A stretch of 64,000 bases of DNA from Dermatemys mawii (taxonomy: Eukaryota > Chordata > Testudines > Dermatemydidae), in assembly GCA_007922305.1 (NCBI GenBank), contig ML677328.1:7338540-7402539 (forward strand), written 5' to 3'. Shown here one piece after another: positions 61,922 through 64,000 of this stretch. The translations under genes were made by a program, and so were the position numbers. Position 1 is the first letter of the stretch. Every line of letters starts with the position of its first letter. The notes beneath the pieces are model-generated. The model ran no database searches and was not told the DNA's origin. It was given only the letters and a program-made list of their open reading frames with translations.

Positions 61922-62999
61922 TGCTAAGAATATAATTTCTCATAAAAACTTGGGCTATTCTCATCAAGAAGGTATTTTATTAATACCTGATTTAATCACC
62001 ATTTCTCTCTCCTCAGCCATGCTTTCACCTATCCAGACCTGTTTTATATGAGAACATTGCCACTGCTAGAGCACTGGTTGGCAACTCCTCCAAATCTATG
62101 CTATGCTTCACAGCATGTCAACCAAATGATGGCTGCCCTCTGCACAGCTGCATTGAGAAGGTACGTCTCGATTAGGATACAAGCTGGGTGGTTAGCACGT
62201 GATGGCTAGCCTAGGCTAACTAACATGCGGCCATTATAAGTTTGTTTAAAACAAACAGTTTAAGAAGTTTCCATGGATATAAATCATTGAAAGTGGGTGG
62301 GTAAAATTTTCAAAGGCACCTAAATGACATAGGCACGTAAATCTGATTGATTTTCATCCACTTAATTTACTGCAAAATCCTAGCCTCACTGAACTCAATG
62401 GGAGATTTGCCATAATTTCACCCTCCAGCCTCCCCTACAACTACATAAAACATGCTAATTAAGCAATGCCCCCAAAAATGGAACATAATTTTTTAGAAAC
62501 ATCAGTCAGCTTGCTACATGTACTTGCTTCCACTGAAAAAGGGAAATGCAAAGCTTTAGATGATTCCTATTATATGCTTCTGCTTGGGTCCTCTATAAGA
62601 AAATATGAAATTCATTTTGATTAGTGTGCTGATGACACAAATATCTGAGTCCTCTAATTATCATGATGTGTAGTCAACACTGAGACTTCGTTTACAGGAC
62701 ATTAAGTACAATTTTAGTCAAGTTAAATCAGAATGAATATAAGCTTTGGTTAATAATCTCAAACCATCAACTGAGCAATGTTGTGATCTGGACAGTATCA
62801 CATGAAAATATTTCAAATCTAGCTCCAAGTAGTGAGGGTCTAGTACTAAAGGCTGATATTTTTATTGGATCTATTATTAAGACCTAATTTAACTTAAATC
62901 TCTTGACAATTAAAATACATAAATATAATTTAATAAATACATTATTTTACCTTATCTATATTGAATTAGTATAACTGCAAGTATAGTTATCAAGTTTAC
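61922..62999. other. Unassigned non-coding stretch
   Basis: Nothing firm is seen. A weak 'attttcaaaggcacctaaat' repeat lies near 62309-62330. Confidence 0.45.
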
Positions 63000-63660
63000 A
63001 GAGAATCATAGAAAATGCCAGACCAGTCCAGCTAGTCCAATACTCTAACAGCAGTCAATATCAGATGCTTCCAAGAAAAGAGAAGATGGACCATTTATGA
63101 AGTAACTTGCCCACAGGGGAAGTTTCTTATAAACTGCAAGAAGATACCAGTTGGGCTTATTCACCAAAACATGAGATTGACATTACTTATAAAGGTTCAT
63201 CACACAAAATACATTGAAAAGAAAAATATTCAAATACCCATGTCTCTTTTTAATCCTATTATGGTCTCTGTCAGAACTGAATTTTGTGACAATAAGTTTC
63301 ATGGATTAATTATGCTCTGGGTGGAAAGAGTATTTTCTTTGACCCACTTTAAACACCTTTTCTTTCAGTGTCAGTGAATGCCTCCTTGTCCTTGTATTAT
63401 GAGAAAGAGTACAGGAACATCAGCTGATCATCTCTGCACTACTAATTATTTTGTATATATCTATTATGCCCACCCTTATGAGTTTCCTCTATAAACTTAA
63501 TCGTAGCAAGCATTTTAAATCTCTCATCATATAGAAGTTTCTCTGTGCATCTGTTCATTTCCACTGCCTGTCTCTGGGTTCCTTCTACCTTCTTTTTTGA
63601 GAGAGAGAGAGAAGGTGACCAAAATGGAACACAATATTCAAGCAGACATGCTTACAGCCC
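63000..63660 (-). mobile_element. Diverged CR1 3' end
   Basis: Starting with 'gaatcatagaaaatgccaga' and passing through 'gcccacccttatgagtttcc' and 'ctgggttccttctacctt', the plus strand is the complement of a CR1 3' end with its terminus at 63000. A (GA)n run at 63598-63614 has grown inside it. Confidence 0.7.
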
Positions 63661-64000
63661 AAAAAAGGGAGTCCAAGTTGACTAATTAAGTTAAGTAAAG
63701 ACCACTGGATGTTCAGAGGAAAGATGAGTCTGTTGCTCTTAAAATTAAATAGTTCTTTAAATAGATAAAATGAAACAAGTTCAGAAATATTAAATCAGAC
63801 AAGTTATTATTCAGAGAAAAAGGAAAGGTCCAATAGTTTGGTCTTCAGGGTCTCTGTCAATGAAGGGTCTCTGACATCCAAATATCAATGAGATTCAGCA
63901 ACAGGATCTCTGTTCAAAGGTAATATGGCCACACACATAGTGTACATTAAGTTATCAGTAACAGATGATGGAACAAACTTGACAGAACATGAATGGAATA
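63661..64000. other. Unassigned non-coding stretch at window edge
   Basis: Nothing recognised. Confidence 0.4.

Noticed and set aside
1..64000. CRISPR array, prokaryotic operons or a defence system
   Set aside because: No regularly spaced repeats, no bacterial-type gene packing, and repeat content is clearly that of a vertebrate.

Overview
This window reads as vertebrate nuclear DNA, most likely from a turtle. It is AT-rich, non-coding and packed with interspersed repeats. The organism call rests on repeat families that I recognise from turtle genomes: CR1 LINE fragments, a Penelope-like element whose arms carry the sequence typical of turtle genomes, a solo-LTR family that begins TGTCATAAA and ends CCTGACA, and short elements with GGTGACCAGA termini. 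These recognitions are from memory and were not searched.

I found no convincing host protein-coding exon. The open reading frames are short, lack recognisable domains or codon structure, or lie inside repeats. The window is best described as an intergenic or intronic stretch. Its content is a record of transposon insertion, nesting and decay.

Layout. 0-14 kb: a CR1 fragment with a dead reverse transcriptase, a small MITE, a Penelope-like element with a GIY-YIG endonuclease remnant between long inverted arms, a second MITE with an internal hairpin, and a CR1 3' end. 14-17 kb: two solo LTRs of one family facing opposite ways. 17-28 kb: near-palindromic short repeats, a GC-rich LTR-like element at 21 kb, and a broken hAT-transposase gene at 24.5-26 kb. 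28-31 kb: an AT-rich microsatellite interrupted by a TGTGAC/GTCACA element, then another solo LTR. 32-46 kb: a tRNA-like inverted repeat, three more solo LTRs, and a scrambled CR1 split by one of them. 49-51 kb: an LTR-like element interrupted by a GC-rich turtle repeat. 51-64 kb: CR1 3' ends, a second TGTGAC/GTCACA element with a 4-bp target duplication, and a decayed 7SL RNA copy beside a GATA microsatellite.

No genes work together here, and no new gene system is visible. The most useful observations are structural: six solo LTRs of one family in strictly alternating orientation, several with intact 5-bp target duplications; the Penelope-like element with arms of about 350 bp; the 7SL-derived pseudogene; the hAT pseudogene; and the segment-swapped CR1 at 42.3-45.1 kb.
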